Shown here one piece after another: positions 11,871 through 23,211 of a stretch of DNA of 64,000 bases (the stretch's first letter is position 1; every line of letters begins with the position of its first letter). The notes below the pieces were generated by a model. The model made no database searches, was not told the origin of the DNA, and worked only from the letters and a program-made list of their open reading frames with translations. The stretch is from positions 6,263,501 to 6,327,500 of the forward strand of contig JASXTE010000007.1 in the NCBI GenBank assembly GCA_030280995.1. The letters run 5' to 3'. Source of the stretch: Hemileia vastatrix. Its lineage: Eukaryota; Basidiomycota; Pucciniomycetes; Pucciniales; Zaghouaniaceae. Both the position numbers and the translations under genes were made by a program.

Positions 11871-13373
11871 TGTCAGGCTGAGGTCAAGTACAAGGACGTG
11901 AACTAGCTTGAATGGTCAGTTGTCTAGAAGATTTTAATGGTCCTATATGAATACTGTAATCTAAATCCAATAAGTAGTAAAATATAATCAAAATTAAAGG
12001 TCTCAGTAATATAATTCTCACTATTTTTATATATGGCTTACAATCTTTGTAGTTGGTAGAAAAATAGATTTTATAATTCAGATACTATTCAAAAGTCTTA
12101 TAAAAGTACTAAAATTGATATGTATTGTAATTTATTTGGTTATATTGGTAAATTGTAAATGATAAAGAATGTAGAAACAAGACCCAAAAACCTCCTCCTT
12201 TTATACACACTGAGTTCCCCAATAAATCCCTTGATATACCATCCAATACACAGTTAAAGACGCCTCAAATCCACAAATAGACCTGCCCATCAACATCCCT
12301 AGTGATCCATGACATAATTAGACAAGTAACAACCGCCGAAATCCTGTAATAATAAGGGAAATCCATCAAAATTAAAGAAAAAGACAAAAAGAGAGTATAT
12401 GCATATAAAACAATAATATAAAAGACTAAAGGAGACTTTTTAAGGCTAATAATAGCTTAATAATAAGGGGGATTTAATGTAGAAATGGAGGGGCTAATCC
12501 TGACATTATACTACATGAAATTCCCATTCAAAAAAAACCAAAATTGACTGAGAAACCACCAAAAAACATAAAACAGAGCGTGAGATGTGGGGTAACTACA
12601 TGCAGTCCTTGTCAGGTGCTTGCACGGGTAAATCCTTGACTAAAATTAGGTGAATTTAAGCGTGGTGATGAAATAAGATGCCAAGAATGAGGTTATTAAT
12701 GAAATTAGTGCATATAAATAAGGTCAATGCACTATTAATTAAGCTAGGACACTAAATAAGCGCCTGTTGCCTATTTTAGTGTGTTTCCCCACAGTGGGCG
12801 TAGAATGTGGGGTAATTATAGTGTGAAAAAGCTAACTTTGCTAAAAATAAAGCTATTCACACGGGAAAAAAGCAGGCAGTATGTGGCCAGTACACAGAAG
12901 CCATTTCTGGCATAAAAAACACCAAATTTGAAAAGTGTTATTTTTATGCATTTAAATAGCCAAATCAATAGTCCTAAATGAGCTCAATTGATCTGTCAAA
13001 GCGCATTTTTGATATTCTCAATTTTATAGCGCATATATTCAACTTTTAAGTGAAATAAAGTGCATTTCTTGTTTTTTGCGTAAAACAATGAATATAACAG
13101 CTTTAAGTGTACTTAAAAATTATGCAGCCTTATACTTAAGGTTCTTAAGATTGCCTTAACATATTCCAACTTAATATTAAGTACATAATACCTATAAAAG
13201 GTGGATATATGCGTGTATATAAGGTGTTATAATGGCATTTTTTTGTGTATTATCATAATTTTACTTATGTATACTGTTTGTGTACTCTCATTTATTGTTA
13301 CCATGTATAGTTCATGTGTTTAACATAACTTATAAGCACTTTTTACTCAGTCCTGGGGATATACAGGCCGACA
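11871..13373 (-). mobile_element. Solo LTR, 1.5 kb, distantly like the element E LTR
   Basis: The ends TGTCAGGCTG and CAGGCCGACA are flanked by TTGTC (11866-11870 and 13374-13378). On the minus strand it begins TGTCGGCCTGTATATCCCCA and then GGACTGAG, comparable with TGTCAGCCTAAATATCCTTA and GGACTGAG of element E. It is longer than the E LTR (1.18 kb). No coding region is seen. Together with the CTTAC solo LTR, it splits the element B LTR. Confidence 0.72.
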
Positions 13374-13752
13374 TTGTCTCTCTTTTGCCTATATAAGGCC
13401 TCCCCTTTCTGGTTGTTTTAAAGCATCCTTTACATACACATTTATTTTATTTATTACAAACCAAATATTATTTATTACTACAATTGATTGTTTTAGTATT
13501 TACACCACATATTTCAAAAATCATTAATTATAAAATTTTTACCTTCTAACTTGAGTATATCAAACAAAAGATAATTCCTCACATAAATTTGACTTTGAAA
13601 TCTTCAAACTCCACCTACCAACACCATTAAACCTTCACCAAAATCTTCTAGACAAAAAGCCCATACCAACGGAATTCTTACTTAGTTTCTGGAAATTCAC
13701 TTATCTGTTTTAATATCTCTAGTTATTCTTATCATATATATTCAATAAGTTA

Positions 13753-13949
13753 GGGGGTATCAAGTTTAGAAATCTTCCATTTAAAAATAATTTTTTTTCC
13801 ACCAAATTGACCATGATTATTATTTAAAATATACCATATTGTGCACCCAAAACACCTTCTTACTGAGAATTAGTTTCAATATTGTGGCTTTCCTTTTGTG
13901 TTGTGAAATAAATTTTAAATAATTAAAAATTTATAATTTTGATACCCCC
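13753..13949. mobile_element. MITE, copy 1 (TA target, GGGGGTATCAA ends)
   Basis: About 197 bp bounded by GGGGGTATCAAGTTTAGAAA and the inverted counterpart TTTATAATTTTGATACCCCC, with TA on each side. The inner sequence (TTCCACCAAATTGACCATGA and AAAACACCTTCTTACTGAGA) is shared with copies at 31676 and 48242. It has no coding capacity. TA duplication and size suggest a Tc1/mariner-type non-autonomous element. Confidence 0.82.
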
Positions 13950-15091
13950 TATTGTGTATAATCCATAATAAAAAGAGTATTGGTAGTTTATTTTACAAAA
14001 TTAGAGACTGTAACTTGACCAATAATGTGAATATACCATGGGGCTTTTCTAGTTTAAATTTAGAAATAAATTTGACATTATCAATCATTTTACTAATCTT
14101 TACTCTCTATCCAGTGTATCAGTAATTTTGTAACAATTTTTCTGAATTTTCATCACTTAGTGGTACTGTCATTTTGAAATTGGGATGTTTTTTGCTCCAT
14201 TTCTGAGCTGTTATCTTGAGCTAACATAGTTTTTCCTTACCAATAGTTGTGGGTTATCTTTAAGATTTTTCTTTGGGATGTTCATTAGGCAAATTAAATT
14301 GAAATTTTTCTTTAAGAACTTTGTATTGAAAAATGAAGGTAGGTAATGGTTATGAGATGTCAATAATAATAAAATTACTATAAACAATATTTTCTAAATA
14401 AGTTATTGAATTTATGATTAATAAGATATTATTGACACAAAAATAATGTATAATATGGTTATTTCAACTTGTGAGGGAATGAGAATAAGAATTTATAGTG
14501 AGTTTATACTGAAAATGAATGTTTGTGTTTGAAAATTAAAATACAATACCATCAACTAAAAGAGCTCTCCTTATATATAGCTGTAGCTCCCCACTTATAC
14601 AGATAATTAATTAAAATCAAAAGGTCATTAAGTTAGTAAATAATGTTTTTTTGGGAAGAAAAGAGAATAGAAAAGAAAAAATGATAATAATATGGTTCAC
14701 TTTAAAGAATTTTCGGCACTTGAAAGCAGGTTTTAATCCCTATCATTCACTTAATTTGATTTTAAATAAGCTATAGTTTTTCTTAGAACAATACACACTC
14801 AAAAATGAATTTTCCTTGTCATCTGGCATTAAATATGAGTTATTCTTGAACCAAAAATGGATTTAGGGTTTGGAAGCTGCTAGCAGGTTCTATGCGTTTT
14901 TTTGGTGGTTATATTCAAAATAAATATCAAGGCATTTGTTTATTATGAGAGAAAAATAACCCAATAAGATCTTGAGAACCACTTAAAGAACACTTAATTA
15001 AGAAAATTACTTAAAAAATAAATAATTAGTTTTAATTTTTAAAGTTAAGAAATTAAGGTGAAGTGATAATAGCTAACAGTGATAATTTAAT
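13950..15091. other. AT-rich stretch without a recognisable gene
   Basis: Short open frames only. No LTR boundary, intron-bearing gene or RNA gene was recognised up to the CATAT duplication that flanks element C. Confidence 0.6.
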
Positions 15092-15096
15092 CATAT

Positions 15097-16402
15097 TGTC
15101 GGCCAGTCATCTAGAAGAGGGATAGGAAGAGGAAAGGAAAAGGAGGAGGACAAAGAAAGGAAAAAAAAACTTAAAGAGAATAATAAAAATTAAAAGAAAT
15201 AAAAGAAAGAATATAGGGAGTATTTAAGGGGGGTGCAACAACAACTTTTGGGGCTATTGACAAGACAAAATTAATGGTTTAAAAAAAGGTATTATGATCA
15301 AGTAAGTACTTTTAAATTCTGCTTAAATAACAACTACAACTACTAATAGACTTAAAACAACCTTATTTTATTTATAAAAATTTTTTTGTAGGACTTGTAG
15401 TGTCACAAAAATAAAATAATTAAAGTATATAAATTTATATAAGTAATGTAAGTGATGGAGGCTAAAGGGGACTTCCAAGGCCTTTTTATAGGCAAGGAGA
15501 CCTCTGAAGCGCCATAATAGTGTTTATAAAAATAATAGAAATGTGAAACAAGAAGACGAGAATATAATTAAAACATAGAAATTAAGAGAAAAACATGAAA
15601 CAATAAACTAAACCCATGAGTAAGTAACCGATTTTCCCACCATAAGTTCCCAAAACAATTAATTAAAATAACCAGTATATAAGTAAGTCTCAAACATAAG
15701 AACTGTGAGTAAAATAATATAAAACAGATATTACAGTGAGATGTAATAAGTTTAATTAAAACAAAGAAAATTATTTTCACGCAAAAATTCATGTAATAAA
15801 TTTAATCCTGTATAAAGCAAAAATATTCAATTGTTTTAACTATGTAATTAATTCAATAACTAGTTTAAATGAAACAAATAATTAATTTAATGATATTTCT
15901 AATTTAAAGTGAGAATTTGAATACCATCTTATTAAATAAGTGTTTTAACTTGTTTAATATTTTGATGGCACAATTAAGAATCAAAAAAGCGCCCAATATT
16001 ATTGTTTAATAAGATATGTAAGGCTTTATTTAATATATAAACTTAATTACATCATAAGTTAGTTTTACACTTATAATTATTATATATGTTTGTAATTAAT
16101 TAATTATTAATTTATATTTTTATTGAATACATTAAAATGCGCCATAATTTATAGAATATAAAATATATCATGCTTAATTTAAATGTATAAATAATTTATA
16201 TAATAATAAAATTAATATAATACTTATTTTACTTATATTTAATAAGATACTTATTTTACTTATATTTAATAAGATACTTATATAATTTTAATATGCAATA
16301 AAATATTAATTTAAATACATAACATGCATATTTTTATGCCCTCTTTCAGGCCCAATGAATTAACATAACATTAACTGGCCTCCTGGTACAGCCTGGCTGA
16401 CA
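15097..16402 (-). repeat. 3' LTR of element C
   Basis: Plus-strand ends are TGTCGGCCAGTCATCTAGAA and ACAGCCTGGCTGACA. The outer 10-14 bases of the two ends are inverted repeats of each other. A promoter block reading CCTTGCCTATAAAAAGGCC on the minus strand lies at about 15478-15497. A 34-bp duplicated segment (ATACTTATTTTACTTATATT...) occurs at 16220-16280 and is single in the other LTR. Confidence 0.9.
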
Positions 16403-16425
16403 CTTGCTCACTCTAAAAAAACAAG
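16403..16425 (-). promoter_or_regulatory. Polypurine tract of element C
   Basis: On the minus strand a T-run is followed by AGAGTGAGCAAG directly before the LTR start TGTCAGCC. It matches the position and form of the tracts in B, D and E. It is the presumed primer for plus-strand cDNA synthesis. Confidence 0.65.
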
Positions 16426-16434
16426 AAAAAAATG

Positions 16435-17898
16435 CTAAGATTTTTTCTTTTTATAATTTTTTAACAGAGTAGCAAGATTTGAAATTTCTTTTACAGGTAT
16501 ACATGCATCATTTTCAGATAATTTGTTCTTATATCTCAATAAATATGCAATACCTCTTTCAGAAGTGATAATTCTATCATTGAGAGTTTTATCAATTTCT
16601 GCAGTTTCTGTGACTTCCTGAGGGTTTTTCTTAGGCCTTCCCCTTCTTTTGGAAAATAAGTCACTGTTGGAAGTATAACGTTTAAGAAATGAAATGGGAA
16701 AAACAGAATATTTCTTATCATATGGAGAATACAATACAACTTCTACTGCATTCTCTCCAACCATTCTGTTAACAACAAATGGTCCCACAAAAGGTTCCTT
16801 TAATTTTTTGTTTCCTTGTACATTGAAATGGACAGTAGATTTCAACACTTCATCACCCTTGTTAAATGTGTATTCTTTACGGGATTTATCCAATCTTTTC
16901 TTTTCATATTAAAATGCCTTATCAATACAGCTTTGAGCATGTTTTCTGCATATCTGTTGCATTTGCATAAAAGATCTTACACCAGGATGTAGGTCCAACC
17001 CAGGTATTTTATTATTGATAATATGAGCAGGGGTGTTTGGGACATCACCTAACCAAAGCTCAAAAGGCTTTTTCTTAGTGACAGAATGAACAGTGCTATT
17101 ATATACAAATTCAATACCAGGAAATAGAGTGACCCAGTCATGAGTAAATCTGTCATTATCTTTATATTCTAATCCAAAGGCAAAATACCTTCTAATCATA
17201 TCTTCCAGAGTTTGAATCATTCTTTCAGCTAGACCATCAGTCTGAGGATGGTGAGCTGTAGACAATTTTATCTCAAAGCCATAAATATCCATCAAATAAG
17301 TCCAAAATTCAGATGTAAATTTTGGGTCTCTATCAGAGATAATGGCTTTTGGAGATCAAATAATATTAAACATGTAAGACCACCATAAGAAAGCTAATTC
17401 CTTTGTGGACACATCTTAGTGGGTGGGAATAAATTTGCATGTTTTTGTGAATCTATCCACTATTACCCAACAAGAGTTATAACTGTCTTTACCTGCTACA
17501 GGAAGACCAGTGACAAAATACATATTAATGATTTGCCAAGGAGCATTAGGTGCTTCAATATGTTGAAACAATCCTACTCTTTTACCTGTCAATCTTTTAG
17601 ATTTTTGACGAGAATCACAAGATTCAACATAAAATTTAATGTCTTCAGACATATTAGCCCACCAATCAATGTTTTTAATTCTGATAATGGTTTTCTAAAG
17701 ATCAAAATGTCCTGTTAATATGTCATCATGACAAAGTTTTAAGATGGTTTCTTTCATGGAAGGAGGAATAACAATGACATTGGTCAGTTTTCTTCTGTAA
17801 TAAATATAACCATCTTTAATGGAAACTTTTCCTTTACTCAAATCACTTTGGTACTTTAGAGGAAGAGTTTTCATCAATTCTTGAATAGAAGCATTCAT
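16435..17898 (-). pseudogene. Integrase with chromodomain-like C-terminus (element C)
   Basis: Minus strand from 17898. The zinc module region shows CHDDILTGHFDL and VESCDSRQKSKRLTGKR. The core shows YFVTGLPVAGKDSYNSCWVI (first Asp position changed to Tyr), a second block near 17310-17340 and AHHPQTDGLAERMIQTLEDM with the Glu. The C-terminal 152 residues (16435-16893) carry the barrel (FNKGDEV...GPFVVNRMVG) and a chromodomain-like tail (IDKTLNDR, IAYLLRYKNK). Breaks occur at 17653-17695, 17296-17415 and 16894-16908. The product would insert element cDNA. Confidence 0.86.
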
Positions 17899-18039
17899 TT
17901 TATCATTCTAGATTGTAACCAAGATATTTAAATCAGAATCTTAATCATATGAATCCAGAATTAATTGTAACAGTTCTTCTTCCATATCAACTATATATAT
18001 ACCATGTATATGATCAGTATAAATTTAAGGCACATAGGC

Positions 18040-19433
18040 AGGATTGGAGTCATTATTTGGCAGAGGCAACCTTGAAAGCATATCAACATTGGAGTGAACA
18101 TTTCCAGCTCTATAAATAATATTCATTCTTCCTCTGTACTCCTGAACAGCAAGTTGCCACCTAAACATATGTCTATTTGGTGTCTTTAGGTTCAAGAGGG
18201 ATTTGACAGCACTACAGTCAGTTACCAGTTCAAATATTTGGTCATCTAGGTAATAGTAAAGCTTCTCAAGAGCCTAAAAAACTGGTAAACACTCTAATTG
18301 AGTGGCACCATATTTCAATTCACTATTTCTCAAGGTTCTTGAAATATATCAAATTAAAACTACTGAGGATTTATCATTAATAATTTGTTTTTGGTGAAGG
18401 CCAGCACCCAGTCCAACAAAGCTAGAATCTGTGTAAAGGACAAAAGGTTTACTGAAATCTGGAAGAGCCAAGAAAGGGGCTGTTTTTAAACAATTTTTCA
18501 ATGTATCAGAAGCTTTTTGAAAGTCATTATTCCAGATAAAGACAACATCTTTTCTGGTCAGTTTGGTAAGAGGTAAGGCTATGACCTGATAATTTTTAAT
18601 ATATTGTCTATAATAGCCACACATACGCAAAAAAATTTGGATTTCTCTCACAGAAGTTGGTGCTTTTACATTTTGAATTGCAGAAACTTTATTCTGGTCT
18701 ACAAAAATTTTAAGCCTGACACAACATGGCCAAGGACTTTCAAGAATTGAAAACCAAACTTACACTTTTTCAAGGACAAGGTCATATTAATTTCATCCAT
18801 TTTTTTGAAAACTCTATATCAGTGAATCATATGTTCATCAAACATTTTAGAAAAAACTATAATGTCATCAATATATACCATGAGCCATCCTTCAATTATC
18901 TCCTGATGGAAAGTGTTATCCATTAGTTTCTGAAAAACTGAAGGTGCATTTTTAGGGCCAAATGGCATCCTAAAATACTTATATATTCCCATATGAGTAG
19001 CAATAAGCAAGAAATTTTTTGAATTTTTCTCAACAGGTATTTGATGAAAACCTTTATTACCATCCAGACAACTAAAAAGTTTTGCACTTTAGAAGGTAGC
19101 ATGTATTGGATTAATTCTGGGTAAAGGTTAAATATCATCAACAGTATAAGTGTTTAATTCACTATAATCCCCACATAATCTAGCTTTATCTTTATCTTAA
19201 GAAATCAAAACTGGGGAGATGACACAATATTTTGGGGTGACATACACCTTTAAAATGATATTCATTTTTAATAAGGTGGAAATATTATCTTCAATATACT
19301 TTCTCTTTGTTGGAGAAGTAGGATATGGTTTTTTCTTAAGACTAGGAGGAATATCATTCAAATTACAAGATAAAGTAATTTTCATTTTATCTTTAAAAAT
19401 TCGTAAGACATGAGAACCATGAGAAAAAGCCAT
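18040..19433 (-). pseudogene. Reverse transcriptase and RNase H remnant (element C)
   Basis: RT entry PPSLKKKPYPTSPTKRKYIE lies at 19290-19350 on the minus strand. The catalytic box is intact as YIDD (18865-18876) within LMVYIDDIIVFSK. The MPFGPKNAPSVFQKLMD block is at about 18905-18970. RNase H covers 18040-18651 with LYTDSSFVGLGAGLHQKQ and an ELKYGATQLECL-like block. Frame changes occur near 19197, 19010 and 18720, with a further stop at about 18349. It is not functional as it stands. Confidence 0.87.
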
Positions 19434-19733
19434 AGGGAAAATTTTAATTAAGGATATTTTGAATCTTTCTGATCAACCGTTAATTGATCACCTTATGAAG
19501 CTGTTTCAATCTCAGACAATAATTCACCCATTTACTCTGTTTGTCTTCCTTTACATTGGAGCAAATAATGACAAGATTTTAATAAGGGTGCAGAATACTT
19601 CTTAGAAGATGAAATTTTAAATTTTTATTTCCCATTTGTTTGCAGGATCCAACTAAATGCCAAACATGGTTAAAATGTCATTTCCCATGATAAGCCAATT
19701 GCTTAAATTGTCATTTATCATCACAACAGCTTC

Positions 19734-20036
19734 TCAAATAGCTCTGAAAAGACTACCATTATATTTAAAGAATACAGTGGTTTTGTATTTTCCAATGGGA
19801 CATAACACAGAACCATAACCTTTCAATTTTTCAGATGTTATAGGTAATAATTTGCATTGATAATCCTTATCCACAGAAGCTAGTGCTTTCTCAGACACTA
19901 CACTTCCTCCAGCACCAGAGTCAAGAATAACCACAAAATATTTACCACTTATGATAACTGGAGCTCTCAAAGGTGATATTAAAATGGAACTGTCAGTAAT
20001 ATCTTTAATTACTTCAGCATTTTCTACAGAAGACAA
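19734..20036 (-). pseudogene. Retropepsin-like protease (element C)
   Basis: Minus strand, beginning in SSVENAEVIKDITDSSILIS. The catalytic motif ILDSGAGGSVVSEKALASVD is fully preserved, followed by YGSVLCPIGKYKTTVFFKYN. It stops after FRAI where element B reads on into ICDFFVMKN, so the C-terminal part is cut off by a stop codon. It would process Gag-Pol. Of the three protease copies in this lineage this is the best preserved. Confidence 0.83.
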
Positions 20037-20092
20037 GTCAACATCACAATTCTCAGACCAATTATATAAATAATGGATATCCTTTTCTAAAA

Positions 20093-21876
20093 CTAGAACT
20101 TCCGGAGAAGACTCATGGTCATAAGAGATATTGCTATTACAGTCACCAGAGGAATCCTCATGATCAGCTTGAGTATTTTCAGATTCCTCAGATTGATCAA
20201 CAAGATGAATTTTCTTGTCCCAAATATGTTCCTTCTGCCCTGATTTTTTACATTTAAAATAAGTTTTTGTTTCATATTTCTTTGGTGCAACTGGGGCAGA
20301 AGGATTACCAGTTTGTCTGGAAGTTTTGTGGAAGGCTTTTGATGGTCATGATAAGATTTAACAGGATAATTCCTTGGTTCATATTTATGATTTAGTAGGG
20401 CTTCATTACAGATATTAATAAAGAAAGAATTCTCTCTCACATGCTCAGTCCTTGCCACAATCAAATCTCTTAGAGAATTTGGTAATCTGTAGAGAATCTT
20501 ATCTCTCCAAACATCATAATGCATTTTAGGATCCATGGCTCTAAGAATTTTTGTAATTTTCATAAAAAAACAATAGGTTTTTCAGGGGAGGAGGATGCAT
20601 ATTTAGCATTCTCATATAATCTCTTCTGGGCAAGCCTGAATTTGGAACCACCAAATTGATTTTCAATCAATTTTTTCCACTCTTTCCAAGTATAATGTTG
20701 ATTGTCCAGTAAGACAAATTCATAGCACTTTAAAGCTTCATTTGAAAAAAAAGAAATTAATTTAGAGAAAATTTCTTCATCTGGTAATTTTTAAGAGTTT
20801 TTCAGATTATCAATTCTATGAACAAAGTGTTGCTAGTCAGATGAATAGTCACCATCAAAAGTGGGATATTTATCCAGTTTGGGCCAATTTTTCTGGCTAC
20901 TGGGATGGTCCATCTTTTGATTTGAATTATTTAACATTAATAATTCTTAAAGTTTAGCCAGGTGTTCAGAAATTTCATTATTTACAGAAACAGCTGTTTC
21001 ATGACCATTAAAACATTTTTTTCTAGTAGAAAAAGATTTTACAGACTCATTGGTAGTTTGTTTAATGGCTGAAATATGGGGAAGAAAAGAGCTTCTTTGT
21101 TCAGGCTCTTTTCCTTTATTTTTATGCAGCTGATGGGAAGCATTTTCATCCACACCAAAATGACTGATGGTTAAGGCTGAAAATTTTTCCTGTAGGCCAG
21201 ACAAATAATTTCTTATCCTTGGAATTTCAGACAGCTGGTCATTTATCTTTGCAAGTGATGAAACATTTCTGTCCTAAAAAACTGTGTGTTTGGTAGTCAG
21301 AGCTTGGAAATCATTTTTCAGCATTTTCAACTCACTGTGTAGAGACTTAATTTCACTTTTAAATGAATAATTCTCCTCAATAAGGGGTTTAAATTCACTC
21401 AAGGTTTTATGAAGATGAATATTTCTATCTGAGATAGCTCTGTGATCACTTCTTATTTGTTTTTGTTGGCTAAGAATAATATTCAAAGTTTCTTTAATTT
21501 TAAAATAAGCTGTATCTTTTACAGAAGAACTCACTTTACAATGTAAATGAAAATTATTCAATCTATAACTTTCATGTACTAATACATCTCTCAAATTTTT
21601 GTCTTTTACAACATTAAAATCAAGGGTATCTTTCAATATATCCTCAGAAGTTTTCTCAAGCAAGGTATAGACCTCAGGGGAAACAGAACCATTTTTAATT
21701 GCAAGAGAAGGATTAATTAAAGAAGTAGAAGTCAAATGTAAAGGTTCATCAAATGATAATTTACTAATTACATCATTAGGGCTTCTCATCAAAGAAATTT
21801 GTCTTTTTATGGGTTTAACTGTTCTTTCACCATGATCCACAATATTACCTGTGGAAGAATATTTGTTATTATACAT
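20093..21876 (-). pseudogene. Gag remnant (element C)
   Basis: Minus strand from MYNNKYSSTGNIVDHGERTV. Residues 1-200 are a charged, helix-rich N-terminal region (21274-21876). A second piece (20947-21204) continues after a stop. The capsid domain starts at QKNWPKLDKYPTFDGDYSSD (about 20830-20890) and runs to NEALLNHKYEPR (about 20380-20410). A zinc-knuckle region near 20240 is damaged (the first Cys is Tyr). A frameshift near 20320 moves the tail to another frame. The layout matches the intact 765-aa Gag of element E. Confidence 0.83.
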
Positions 21877-22552
21877 ACCAACATGTTAATCAAACAAATT
21901 ACTTACCATTGCAAGGGAGGAAATTTCCTCTGTGCCTTCTTTCCTCTGCCTCCCTGATAAGGATGGGCCTGAGGAGATGGATGGTAGGTTGGTGTCCTAG
22001 ATGGGCCAGGGTGTTGAGCTTCTGGCTTCTAAACATTCTGTTGGTAATGGTTCATTAGGTAATCCCACTTCCACTGTTCCAATTACAGAGTGCTTTGATT
22101 TTGAGTGAAAGAGCTGGGTGCCTGATGGGGCTGAGGCTGGGAAAGGAGGAGGTTGAAACTGCTTGTGATTTAATAGCTCCTGCATCTGTTACCAGTGTGT
22201 GCCTAATCTTGACTTGTATTTCATGATTTCTGCCTTCAGTTATTTTATTTGGGTGGACAGGTTGTTTATTTTTTGTGTCAGAGGGATCTTTTTTATTCTT
22301 ATACCCTTTAGAGGATTTTCCTAATTTATCTGAGGTTTTAATTCTTTCAGAGTAGTTTGGTGAGGGGGTTTTGCCACTTCTCCTGAAATTTCTACGTCCT
22401 GAAGGGTATGAAGGTTGTTTGTTAGCTGAAAAACTCTTGTAAGTTAATTTTGAAGAACCTACAGATTCATTATCAACATCCACTTCAATTTCATCCACAT
22501 GCAGATTATCCATTCTGTTTGTCAAACTACTGGAAATTAAAACTGTGAACAA
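21877..22552 (-). pseudogene. ORF1 and Gag leader, overlapping frames (element C)
   Basis: Minus strand. The leader encodes MDNLHVDEIEVDVDNESVGS followed by a Ser/Lys-rich stretch and KGYKNKK, closely matching ORF1 of element D (57047-57580). The end of ORF1 is shifted relative to D, so in this copy the text passes into the frame that leads to Gag (APSGTQLFHSKSKHS, then PLPTECLEARSSTPWPI). Elements D and E show the two frames overlapping here. The function is unknown. It has no similarity I recognise outside these elements. Confidence 0.6.
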
Positions 22553-23197
22553 ATTATCAAAATGATTTTAATGATTCAAATTAGTATTTTCAAAAAAAAA
22601 AGTAATCAAATGATTTTATAAAAAAAATAAAAATTTAAATTTTATTTAAAAATCAATTAACAAAAAATTTAATACAAAAAACATGTAATTACAAATTATT
22701 TTGTTAATAAATAAAAATAATTATTATGGGATCAACCAAATAGGTATAATAATTTAACCAAAAAATATATTGGTAATATTGGGGCTAAGAGCTGAGTACT
22801 ATTATGGTCAACCAATAAATCAAAAAAAAATTCTAAAAAATTAAGTTAGTAATTTATTAAATATTTTAATGATCCTCTAGGACTAAGAGTATAACTCCAT
22901 TGTGGTCAACTAAGAAAAAAATTTATTTAAAAAAATATAGATCACATACACTCAGTGACTCAGAAAAATAGCCAAGTCACTGTTATTGCAATAAAAATTT
23001 AATAATAGAGTTGATAGGTGCAAAGGTTTACTTACTATAGTGATTGAGAAATCACCTTAAAATATATATGCAATAATATTATATAAATCAAATAGGTCAA
23101 ACCCAAGTTAGAAAAATGGTTGTGGAAAAAATTTGACTTTTTTGGGCAAGGTGGTCTGTGTGTCAAGTCTATTGTCCAAAGTCGTTGTTGTTGTTTG

Positions 23198-23211
23198 GAA
23201 AGGTCCCCAGT
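23198..23211 (-). promoter_or_regulatory. Primer-binding site of element C
   Basis: Immediately inside the 5' LTR, the minus strand reads ACTGGGGACCTTTCC. Element E has ATTGGGGGTCTTTCC and element D ATTGGGAGACTTTCC at the same place. The shared TGGGG..C.TTTCC form would pair with the 3' end of a tRNA ending in CCA. Which tRNA is used cannot be told from this window. Confidence 0.7.

Larger units (their letters stand above)
5032..13665 (+). mobile_element. Element B: 5'-truncated Ty3/Gypsy element with an interrupted 3' LTR
   Basis: Gag, protease, RT, RNase H and integrase remnants run from 5032 to 10135. A polypurine tract and an LTR start (TGTCAGCCAGGCTG at 10168) follow. No 5' LTR or primer-binding site is found before 5032, so the 5' end is missing. 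The 3' LTR is split by two solo LTRs. Its end is probably near 13665, where CTTCTAGACAAAAAGCCCATA resembles the end of other LTRs of this lineage. Numerous stops, several of them Trp (TGG) changed to TGA, show that this is an old copy. Confidence 0.8.
10168..13665 (+). repeat. 3' LTR of element B, split into three pieces
   Basis: Pieces are 10168-10513, 11705-11870 and 13374-13665, about 800 bp in total. The start TGTCAGCCAGGCTG is shared with the other LTRs of this lineage. The third piece has a TATA box (CTATATAAGGCC at about 13388-13400) in the plus direction, the same promoter block found in the LTRs of elements C and D. It ends in TCTTCTAGACAAAAAGCCCATA, the diverged counterpart of the usual CTTCTAGACAACCGGCC end. 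The exact 3' boundary is uncertain. Confidence 0.65.

Noticed and set aside
11896..11925. LTR start-like text TGGTCAGTTGTCTAGAAG
   Set aside because: It resembles the C/D LTR terminus but has no matching other end or target duplication and lies inside the TTGTC solo LTR.
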